A stretch of 12,823 nt of DNA from an uncultured Collinsella sp. Lineage in GTDB: Bacteria > Actinomycetota > Coriobacteriia > Coriobacteriales > Coriobacteriaceae. The stretch spans positions 1-12,823 of the forward strand of contig URNK01000033.1 of the NCBI GenBank assembly GCA_900549195.1, read 5' to 3'. The notes beneath the pieces are model-generated. The model did no database searches, was not told the origin of the DNA, and saw only the letters and a program-made list of their open reading frames with translations. The stretch's first letter is position 1; each line of letters starts with the position of its first letter. Shown here in pieces: positions 1-5,939 of the stretch. The position numbers were made by a program, and so were the translations under genes.

Positions 1-142
1 TCAGGCTGTTCAATTTCCGATGCTCTTTTTGCTCAAATCCTCTTGACGAAACACAAATCGCCGTCAGGCGGTTCAATCGTCGCGCAGACGAGAACGCACA
101 CAGGACCGCGCAGGCGCATCGCACGGAAAGATTGGAGGAACC

Positions 143-361
143 ATGGCGCACGCGACGAAATGTGCGGCACGCGAGGAAAACCGGGGCCGCGACGAATGGA
201 TGACGGTAATCGAGATGCAGGAGTACATGAGGGCAAGCCGAAACAAGGCATACGACCTCATCTGGTCGGGAGAGATCGACTCGTACAGGCTCGGAAGGAA
301 GCTCCTAGTTTCGAGGGCGTCCGTGGACGCCTGCATCGAGCCGAGGAGCGGCAGGAAATGA
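143..361 (+). CDS. Excisionase-family HTH DNA-binding protein
   Basis: A 72-residue protein. Residues about 19-64 fit the winged-helix excisionase/MerR-type HTH: a Trp-Met-Thr-Val start, a recognition segment around RASRNKAYDLI, then the turn SGEIDSYRLGRKLLVS, which is typical of this family's wing. Such proteins bind DNA to direct excision by a tyrosine recombinase or act as small regulators. The ATG at 143 follows GGAGG (134-138) with a short 4-base gap. No integrase lies beside it in this window, so its partner may be to the left, or it may be the remnant of an older element. A first ~18-residue basic tail is unusual and the true start could be the Met at about residue 20. The family call is fairly secure; the role as Xis rather than a regulator is inferred. 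Confidence 0.7.
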   Translation: MAHATKCAAREENRGRDEWMTVIEMQEYMRASRNKAYDLIWSGEIDSYRLGRKLLVSRASVDACIEPRSGRK

Positions 362-570
362 CGGCGGCGACCGCCCCGGGAGCCGCCCGCGGCCGGGCAC
401 GCGAGGGGGCCTCGAGACGAAAGGAGCTCAGGCACGCCCTCGTGGATGGTGTCACTGCGCCTCTGAATCAGGTTCATACAGACAAAGGCAAGCTTCGGGT
501 TGTTCTCGCAAACCAGCTCCGACGATAAATTCTCGTGTTCCGTAATCTTGAAGAAGCTGCGAATCTATTT
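362..570. other. Gene-free stretch before the structured RNA
   Basis: No convincing plus-strand gene. GC falls from very high near 362-430 to moderate near 480-570. On the minus strand a short protein-like frame runs from about 563 to 430 (it includes LAFVCMNLIQRRSDTIHEGV) and then continues as antisense of the HTH gene. It could be the tail of a decayed gene, but it has no start signal and I do not recognise it. Confidence 0.3.
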
Positions 571-572
571 CA

Positions 573-698
573 GGGGCACTATCAACAGCGGTTTCATCCC
601 GTTCCCCTCTTGCACTCACCGCCAGCACACGCTATAAGGTTGTTGGTGGCTCATTAAGCTACCTCCAAGTGCCGGGGGAGTCCCCCGGCTATTTTTTT
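573..698 (+). ncRNA. Candidate structured RNA preceding DUF3800 (DUF3800-RNA-like)
   Basis: The sequence supports a compact fold just upstream of the DUF3800 gene. P1 pairs 575-580 (GGCACT) with 668-673 (AGTGCC). P2 pairs 583-589 (CAACAGC) with 639-645 (GTTGTTG, one G-U pair). P3 is a hairpin, 645/646-651 with 657-662/663, loop CATTA, one G-U pair. P2 and P3 abut and together with P1 make a three-way junction. The unit ends in an intrinsic terminator (671-698). Conserved RNAs upstream of DUF3800 genes, named DUF3800 RNA motifs, were reported in comparative searches for structured RNAs; assignment to one of these is inference from position and fold. The 5' end is uncertain and no strong promoter is evident, though GAATCT at 561-566 is a weak -10 candidate. 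Confidence 0.5.
671..698 (+). terminator. Intrinsic terminator between candidate RNA and DUF3800
   Basis: A perfect 8-bp GC-rich stem (671-678 with 682-689) has a 3-base loop (AGT) and is followed by TA and seven T (692-698). Only 13 bases separate the T run from the ribosome binding site of the next gene, which leaves no room for a new promoter. DUF3800 expression from an upstream promoter would therefore need read-through. The lower stem arm (671-673) is also the 3' strand of helix P1 in the candidate RNA. Confidence 0.85.
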
Positions 699-721
699 AT
701 CCATTCCATTAGGAGTCCCCA

Positions 722-1396
722 TTGGCCAAGGAGCTCAGCATCTTCGTCGACGAGAGCGGCGACCGCGGCGGCAAAGCTCGCTACTACCCGCTCGTACTCG
801 TCTTTCACGACCAGGCAGGCAGCATCGCCGAGGCGGTCACGGGCTATGAGGCCAAGCTTGTCAGGGCCGATCTCCCTAACATTCCGTTTCACTCCGAGCC
901 CCTCATGAACGGGCACAAGGACTATGAGTTTCTTAACATCGAGCAGCGCAAGGTGATGCTCGCCTACTTCTCCTCGTTTGTCCGCAAACTTCCCATTTCC
1001 TATATCACGTTCGTCTACCGCCGCAGCCAGTTCGAAGACCCGGCAAGGCTAATGGAGCGCATGGGGCGCGATATCTCCTCCGCCATGATTGAACACCTGG
1101 GCTTCTTCCAGTCCTTCGACGATGTGAAGGTCTATTACGACAACGGTCAGGATATTGTCAAGCAAGCGCTCGACCGCTCGGTGGGCAAGGTCCTCTCAAA
1201 AGGGGTCGTCCGACGCCGCAAGACCTCGATGACCGACTACCGCCTCGAGCAAGTGGCGGATTACCTCTGCACTATCGAACTTGCCTTGGTCAAGTACGAG
1301 GCCAAGGAGAACGGTGAGACGTACAACAAGTTCTTCGGAGGTATAGGCTCTTTCAAGAGGAACTGGCTCAAGCAAGCCCGCAGCAAGCGGATATAG
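722..1396 (+). CDS. DUF3800 domain-containing protein
   Basis: A 224-residue protein with the DUF3800 hallmarks: an N-terminal VDESGD motif (residues 9-14), YYDNGQ at 138-143, and LEQVADYLC near 175-183. The conserved acidic residues D10, D140 and D180 suggest a nuclease-like metal site; the family's activity is not established. It starts at TTG 722, six bases after AGGAG (711-715), and the D-E-S-G motif sits at the usual distance from this start. Length is normal for the family, and the C-terminus is basic (KRNWLKQARSKRI). It lies directly behind a structured RNA and terminator, an arrangement known for DUF3800 genes and also resembling type III toxin-antitoxin loci, where an RNA antitoxin and terminator precede the protein. 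A defence or toxin role is inference. Confidence 0.85.
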   Translation: MAKELSIFVDESGDRGGKARYYPLVLVFHDQAGSIAEAVTGYEAKLVRADLPNIPFHSEPLMNGHKDYEFLNIEQRKVMLAYFSSFVRKLPISYITFVYRRSQFEDPARLMERMGRDISSAMIEHLGFFQSFDDVKVYYDNGQDIVKQALDRSVGKVLSKGVVRRRKTSMTDYRLEQVADYLCTIELALVKYEAKENGETYNKFFGGIGSFKRNWLKQARSKRI

Positions 1397-1638
1397 GTGG
1401 TTCCGCAGTCTCGCAGGGAGCGGTCGTCTTTCCTCCGGCCAGGGCCCCAAGCGACACGCTTCGAGCAGCGATAGCGAAACGCAAGCAACGGCGTCGCGGA
1501 CGCCTCGTGCGCCATAGTGTCCATGTGGTCATCTCCTATCGTCTCAGCGTGGTAGCTGAAGATTCTAGGCGCTGGCCACACCCCTTTTCCGGGGCGCCAA
1601 CACCAACGTTTAGCACACAAGGAGTTTGACGAGATGGC
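1397..1638. other. Intergenic region between convergent genes
   Basis: The 240 bases lie between the 3' ends of the DUF3800 gene and the minus-strand operon. No gene is convincing. A nested inverted repeat (GGCGC near 1566-1570 with GCGCC near 1595-1599, enclosing CCCC/GGGG) might help terminate either transcript, but it has no T run on either strand. On the minus strand a start-like AGGAG plus ATG occurs near 1530, but the frame behind it runs into antisense of DUF3800 and is unlikely to be real. Confidence 0.4.
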
Positions 1639-2223
1639 TCAACGAGTATTGAATCTATCCGCCCATGCAGCCACGTCGAATAACTCCAGATTGGGGTAGC
1701 TGACCGTTTCGCCCGTTTCTTTAAGACAGGCCTCCGCGGCGTTGCACAGCGAGCTCGCGAGCGACGCCGCATCAACGCGGAACGTCACGCTCTTAGTCGC
1801 ACGCATCCCGCTCTTGGGCGACGGCCAGGAAGAGCAGAGGGCGTTGCACCCGTGGAGGACAAGCTCGAACTTGTAGTCGTAGTCGAAGCTCTCGTCTTTC
1901 TCGGGAGCATCGACCGACACATCGTAGTCGCCTGAATGCAACAGGGAGCACCGGAGCTTCCAGCACATCTTCCCATTAAAGATTTGACCTGGAATCGTTT
2001 CACCTTCGTTCGAGGGGTCTCCCGAAAACAAGAAGTCGTTTGCCGCCCAGTCATCAAACCACTTCACATACTGCCGCCCCGCCGCTCTCTTCCCGTTATG
2101 AAGGACGAGATTGGGATAAAGAAGCTGCCCCATGGCGTCGGGAATGGTAAGGGAAGACATAAGAGCTGGGATAAGGCAGTCTTTCTCAACCGCATTTCTA
2201 ATCGATTCGACGAGTAGCTTCAT
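1639..2223 (-). CDS. Unrecognised protein with HEPN-like R-x4-H motif
   Basis: A 194-residue soluble protein with no signal peptide or membrane segment. Residues 88-98 (CWKLRCSLLHSGD region) contain R91-x4-H96, the spacing of the catalytic motif of HEPN RNases, in a predicted helix. HEPN proteins are common in toxin-antitoxin and abortive-infection systems. The rest (VKWFDDWA near 53-60, a C-terminal helical segment near 152-168) matches no family I can name. The ATG at 2223 follows GAGG (2231-2234) at 7 bases. It is the last gene of a minus-strand set and starts 28 bases after the 610-residue gene, so the two are probably cotranscribed. The motif alone does not prove a HEPN fold; the residue after R91 is Cys rather than the more usual polar residue. 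Confidence 0.6.
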   Translation of the reverse strand: MKLLVESIRNAVEKDCLIPALMSSLTIPDAMGQLLYPNLVLHNGKRAAGRQYVKWFDDWAANDFLFSGDPSNEGETIPGQIFNGKMCWKLRCSLLHSGDYDVSVDAPEKDESFDYDYKFELVLHGCNALCSSWPSPKSGMRATKSVTFRVDAASLASSLCNAAEACLKETGETVSYPNLELFDVAAWADRFNTR

Positions 2224-2251
2224 TTCGATGCCTCAAAAAGTCTATGCGGTC

Positions 2252-4084
2252 TTATGCGAAGAAACGGCCGATCGGCCATGAGCCGAGCGTCGTTCGTGCC
2301 TCTTCGTCAAGTGACGCTCTGAGCGCAGAGGCCATGTCCGAGTCTCCGCGCAAGGCTGCTGCGCATGCTTTCGACAGCGCACTATCTGAATTCAGCTGGA
2401 TTGCCATTAACTCAGATTTCTCCTCGCTAGTAAGATCTCGCTTTCGAGCGGCAATTTGATATCGATTTATCAGGGTTGCCTCTCGATCCGCAAAAGCTTC
2501 CAGGGCGTCTACGGTCATCTCGCAGCATTTCAGCAACTCTTCCTTACAGCACGCATCTTGATCGTAGGCTGATAGCATTTCAAGCATCTTGTCGTTGACG
2601 TAGGCAGAGCTAACTTCTGTGACTGGATACTGCTTCAACGTAGCGGCAAACACCTCGGCATCGATATTGGCAAGCCTCATATAGTCCTGCATCGTTTGGA
2701 CGAACAGAGGCGCGACGACTACGGGGGCATCCCCCTCGCCCCGGAAGAACACCGAGACCGTCAGGTCATCCAGTCGAAGCCCATCGACCATTCGGTACAT
2801 ATCTTCAGATACTTGGTAAAACACGAGCTTAATCGGATGGTTCCCCAGATTGATATATCCGAATCCGTTTTGCCGATCCTTGTAGTGGAGGGGTGCGTTC
2901 TCAACCAATCCCTTGTAAATTGTCTCGATGTTTCTTAAATCCTGAGTGGTCAACGCACTGATGTCGAGCTCTGGCTTGTAATGAAGAGCGTCGACAACCC
3001 GCTTGATAATCTCCAGCGACTGCAATCGACTTTCAAGGGCGTCGAGGTCGCCTCCGCTCAACTTGCACCCGCGAGCAAAGCCGCTTCCGTCTATGGAAAG
3101 CGTACCGGTTTGCATCAATGCGCGCATGAGGGCCAACTCTTCCATGCGCTCGACAAGAGTTCCGGTCTCGCTGAGGGTGATTGTGTTGGTGGAGAGGCAT
3201 ATGTCGAAACCCCTGAAGAAAACGTGCTCGCCATTCTCATTTTCTCCGGCCATGACCACCGCATTTAGGGAAACATCACCAGAGCTGACGTCATGCCGAG
3301 ACCCAATCGCGACGCCAACTATGTTTTCAAGCTTATTCAAGGGATACAGCTCTCCCCAGGGGCTCTTCCCGTAGATATACAGCCCGTTCCTGTATGGAGC
3401 CAAGCTTGCGGGCGACTCGCCCTCGAGCAGCTCGATTCCAAACTCGCACTCATCAAAGCAAAGGCCGGCGTCCTTAAATTCCTCGATTGTCTTGAGGGCG
3501 ATGCCAGCGACTGCTCGCTGCTTAGCTCTGTCCTTGACCGCCCTTCTGACAAGCCGCGTCAATTCCGCCGCGTCTGATGGAAGCCGGTCGAAACGCAAAG
3601 AGATGCGCTCTTGTTGCTCCGGAATATCGGCCAGAATCTTCTTTAGGTCATAGGGAAGCAAAAGTCTGTAGAAAACCTCCGCTGAACGAGCCTCGCTCCC
3701 ACAGTAGACGTAAAAATAGATGCAGCCTCCAGCAATGTTGAGATAGTGCTTGAGGTCTGAAACTCGAACTTGCCGCTTAGGTCGGTCCGATTTTCTTTTC
3801 GAAGTCGTCCCCTTGACCTGAAGCGGCAACTGGCCTTCAACGGTCTCAATCGTGAAGGAAGAAGACGAGTAGACTTGCAGGTGCCCGTCGGTGCATTCGG
3901 TCTTGTCGTTCTCATCTATATACGCATAGACGCAAGCGACATCGCCGAAAGCCTGCTTGACAGCATTGACCGCGTTCTGCTCGATTTTGCGATTGTCCAA
4001 GCTTCTCCTTACTGTTTTAGATCGTCGCAAACCGATGTCAGGCATGTTTCTCACTTGACCTAACTGCCTCGCGATGAATCGCAT
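2252..4084 (-). CDS. Large protein with PD-(D/E)XK/DUF4365-like N-terminal nuclease domain
   Basis: A 610-residue protein. The N-terminus (about 30-130) carries a restriction-endonuclease-like pattern: TDGHLQVY with D66, then LPLQVKGT with Q89-x-K91, a basic linker, and the hydrophobic strand GGCIYFYVY. This resembles DUF4365-type PD-(D/E)XK domains, with Gln in the usual Glu position. Residues about 200-610 are unrecognised; the C-terminal ~110 residues are helical and charged. Start choice is uncertain: ATG 4084 lies 4 bases after the upstream stop but lacks a well-spaced ribosome site, so it would rely on translational coupling, while ATG 4045 (residue 14) gives an N-terminus MPDIGLRRSK. 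GC is visibly lower than in the mobile genes to the right, suggesting separate acquisition. A defence role is inferred from the domain and neighbours. Confidence 0.7.
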   Translation of the reverse strand: MRFIARQLGQVRNMPDIGLRRSKTVRRSLDNRKIEQNAVNAVKQAFGDVACVYAYIDENDKTECTDGHLQVYSSSSFTIETVEGQLPLQVKGTTSKRKSDRPKRQVRVSDLKHYLNIAGGCIYFYVYCGSEARSAEVFYRLLLPYDLKKILADIPEQQERISLRFDRLPSDAAELTRLVRRAVKDRAKQRAVAGIALKTIEEFKDAGLCFDECEFGIELLEGESPASLAPYRNGLYIYGKSPWGELYPLNKLENIVGVAIGSRHDVSSGDVSLNAVVMAGENENGEHVFFRGFDICLSTNTITLSETGTLVERMEELALMRALMQTGTLSIDGSGFARGCKLSGGDLDALESRLQSLEIIKRVVDALHYKPELDISALTTQDLRNIETIYKGLVENAPLHYKDRQNGFGYINLGNHPIKLVFYQVSEDMYRMVDGLRLDDLTVSVFFRGEGDAPVVVAPLFVQTMQDYMRLANIDAEVFAATLKQYPVTEVSSAYVNDKMLEMLSAYDQDACCKEELLKCCEMTVDALEAFADREATLINRYQIAARKRDLTSEEKSELMAIQLNSDSALSKACAAALRGDSDMASALRASLDEEARTTLGSWPIGRFFA

Positions 4085-4088
4085 GGCC

Positions 4089-5354
4089 CTAGAGGAAAAA
4101 GTCCCTCGCGCTCACGATGCGGATGCCGTCGATATCCGTGTCGTAGGAACCCTGCCTCACGACCACGATCTTCTCGTGGTTGTCTCGTATCGACTTCAGA
4201 GGGGCGATCTCTCGCTCCCTGGTCTCGCTTGCGAACATCTCGTCAGTCGCCTGCACGTAGAGCACGCGCCCGTCCTTCGTCGCAACGAAGTCGACTTCCT
4301 TGCCATAGAGCTTGCCCACATGCACGCTCCATCCTTCGTAGAGCAGCTGGAGATACACGGCGTTCTCGAACAGGCGGCCAGTATCCGTGACCCTATAGCC
4401 GGCCATCCAGGTCCTGAAGCCGGTGTCGACGATGTACTCCTTTGGGTTCGTCTTGAGGAGCGCCTTGCCGTGCAAATCGTAACGCGTGGCACGATAGAAC
4501 AGGAAGGCCTCCTCAAGCGCACCCACATACGAGGAAACGGTCTTGTTCGTGGTCTTCGGCCCCGCAGAAGTTAACGCGCCGGCGATTCGACTCGACGAGC
4601 ACTCGTTGCCGATGTTGTCCGCCAGGAATTCGGCCACATGGCGCAGCAGGGAAGGGTCAGTCACCGCACTTTTGCCCTTCCCGCGCTCACGGTTGACAAT
4701 ATCACGCACGGCGATGGCTTCGTAGACGCCGGACATGTACGCCGAGTGCTGCGCCTGGGTCGTCGAGAGGGATGCGATGGCTGGCATGCCCCCGTACTCA
4801 AGGTAACGAGTAAGCATGTCGTCGAAGAGAACGGGATCCCCCTCGGGAGTGAGAGCCACCGAAGTTCCCGATACGAACTCGATTCCGCAAAAGTCGGCGA
4901 ACTCGGAGAAGGACAGGGGCAGCATCTTTACCTCTACGTAGCGCCCGGAGAGATAGGTGGCCAGCTCGCTCGAGAGAAGATACGCATTCGAGCCCGTGAG
5001 GTAGATGTCGCAATCGAAGTCGACCCTCATTGCGTTGACCGCATCCTGCCAGCCATCGATTCTCTGGGGCTCGTCTATGAAAACGTAGGTGCGACCCTTG
5101 TCCGACAGACGCCCGCGAACGTAATCATAAAGCTGGTCCTCCGTCTTGATGCCCGTACCCTTGCTTTCCAGGTTGACGCTCACAAAGCCGCGACCAGCGA
5201 CTCCTTCAGACTCGATGGCCATCCTAATTAGATCGAGAAGGCTCGACTTGCCGCACCTGCGCACGCCCGTGATCACCTTGATGAGGTCGGTGTCACGGAA
5301 GAGCATCGCCTCCTCGAGGTATCTATCGCGGTTCCTGAGTCTGCCACCCTTCAA
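4089..5354 (-). CDS. AAA_14/DUF4143 ATPase
   Basis: A 421-residue protein of the common AAA_14-DUF4143 architecture. Walker A is GVRRCGKSS (30-38, K36, S37), Walker B is VFIDEPQ (91-97, D94-E95), and sensor-like LTGSNAYLLS spans 119-128, followed by LSGRYVEVKMLPLSFSEF (135-152), a family signature. The C-terminal DUF4143 part contains EN (330-331), GKEVDFVA (351-358, E353, D355) and YVQAT (367-371), a degenerate PD-(D/E)XK-like core in which Q369 replaces the usual acidic or Lys partner. The start is TTG 5354, six bases after AGGAG (5361-5365 complement), which also fixes the frame to the MKGGRLRNRD start. The family is widespread and its function unclear. It is the first gene of a possible three-gene minus-strand operon, ending 4 bases before the next start. 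Confidence 0.9.
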   Translation of the reverse strand: MKGGRLRNRDRYLEEAMLFRDTDLIKVITGVRRCGKSSLLDLIRMAIESEGVAGRGFVSVNLESKGTGIKTEDQLYDYVRGRLSDKGRTYVFIDEPQRIDGWQDAVNAMRVDFDCDIYLTGSNAYLLSSELATYLSGRYVEVKMLPLSFSEFADFCGIEFVSGTSVALTPEGDPVLFDDMLTRYLEYGGMPAIASLSTTQAQHSAYMSGVYEAIAVRDIVNRERGKGKSAVTDPSLLRHVAEFLADNIGNECSSSRIAGALTSAGPKTTNKTVSSYVGALEEAFLFYRATRYDLHGKALLKTNPKEYIVDTGFRTWMAGYRVTDTGRLFENAVYLQLLYEGWSVHVGKLYGKEVDFVATKDGRVLYVQATDEMFASETREREIAPLKSIRDNHEKIVVVRQGSYDTDIDGIRIVSARDFFL

Positions 5355-5360
5355 AAGCTG

Positions 5361-5425
5361 CTCCTAAAACTCGAATCTGGTTACACTTTTAGGAGTATCG
5401 TAACTCCACGCCACAAGATGAGCAA
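5361..5425 (-). promoter_or_regulatory. Promoter and inverted-repeat operator of the ATPase operon
   Basis: Reading the minus strand, TTGCTC (5425-5420) and TACGAT (5402-5397) are 17 bases apart and form a reasonable promoter. A perfect 9-bp inverted repeat, CTCCTAAAA (5361-5369) and TTTTAGGAG (5387-5395), has a 17-base spacer. One arm overlaps the start-site region, and the other contains the AGGAG ribosome site. A second short repeat, GGAGT (5392-5396) and ACTCC (5403-5407), flanks the -10 box. The simplest reading is an operator for repression. RBS sequestration in the mRNA is possible only if the transcript starts upstream of 5395. Confidence 0.5.
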
Positions 5426-5555
5426 AGAGCGCACCTCGAGACGGATCGACCAAGGGGATTACGCACCTGCCGGGAGGCAGGGCAGCTTGCTCGATCGACG
5501 CGGACTACCAATTGATAAACCCCAAAAGCCGGACCGCACGGCGGCGCTCGTTTCG

Positions 5556-5744
5556 CTAAATCGGCTTGATGGGATGGCGAATCACGGTCTTGAGCTTCTC
5601 CGGCGCGTACTTGCGCGGGTCGGAGAGGTAAATCTCGTGACAGAGGCGGGATTCGGAGAAGTCGGGCGCATATCCCCGTTCCGCCGCAAATGCACGCATG
5701 GCGCCTATGATCGTCAGCTCGTCATCGTAAGGCCCGTATAGCAA
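5556..5744 (-). pseudogene. C-terminal fragment of a GyrI-like domain protein
   Basis: The 62 readable residues match the end of GyrI-like small-molecule-binding proteins: YGPYDDE near the beginning, a helix AMRAFAAERGY, then HEIYLSDPRK and the terminal KLKTVIRHPI. Full-length members are about 200 residues, so roughly the first two thirds are missing. No good start or ribosome site precedes it; the nominal TTG at 5744 lies in the arm of a 12-bp inverted repeat, and upstream codons no longer resemble the family. I read it as a decayed gene cut at about 5742, next to the proposed attachment site. Confidence 0.75.
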
Positions 5745-5777
5745 TGGGCGCGGATTCGGAAGATGCCGCGCCCATTG
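5742..5777. repeat. 12-bp perfect inverted repeat
   Basis: CAATGGGCGCGG (5742-5753) pairs perfectly with CCGCGCCCATTG (5766-5777) around a 12-base loop. There is no T run on either side. It lies 34 bases beyond the stop codon of the proposed guaA 3'-end core on the minus strand, so it could be the original guaA terminator hairpin. It also marks the point where the GyrI-like fragment is cut. Confidence 0.75.
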
Positions 5778-5810
5778 GCAAACACTATAGCATAGAATCG
5801 AACGTCTGTT

Positions 5811-5825
5811 CTACTCCCACTCGAT
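5811..5825 (-). other. Putative attachment site (guaA 3'-end core)
   Basis: The minus strand reads ATCGAGTGGGAGTAG, encoding I-E-W-E-stop, the usual end of bacterial GMP synthase. No guaA gene is present: upstream codons give P-A-A-P-V and then element sequence. The 3' end of guaA is an established insertion site for integrase-encoding islands, which leave a short direct repeat containing GAGTGGGA. In this orientation, the element should lie to the right with intact guaA beyond the window, and the left side should be flanking DNA. A 6-bp inverted repeat (5845-5850 with 5860-5865) lies just inside and could be an integrase arm or terminator site. The match is short, so this is inference. Confidence 0.45.
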
Positions 5826-5939
5826 AACGGGTGCCGCAGGTAAATGAGGCGCTCGTTTTGCCTCAGTCCGTTCTATCAGGCATTCTCCCATCGCCGTTTG
5901 ATACTCATTTGGTCCTCACGCCGGCTAATCTGACCACAA

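Noticed and set aside
43..528. 161-residue plus-strand frame over the xis-like gene
   Set aside because: It overlaps the recognisable HTH gene in another frame, has low-complexity Arg/Gly/Ala content and no ribosome site; it is a product of high GC.
430..563. Protein-like minus-strand frame with LAFVCMNLIQRRSDTIHEGV
   Set aside because: It reads like a coding remnant, but it has no start, is closed upstream by a stop near 565, and downstream becomes antisense of the HTH gene. I could not name a family, so it is not called as a gene.
1261..1620. 119-residue minus-strand frame with an AGGAG-preceded ATG near 1530
   Set aside because: Most of it is antisense to the DUF3800 coding sequence, and the remainder has no recognisable domain.
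5781..5815. GTTCGATTC on the minus strand as a tRNA T-arm remnant
   Set aside because: The flanking bases do not form the required 5-bp T stem and no CCA or acceptor pairing is present; the adjacent I-E-W-E-stop core is a better explanation.
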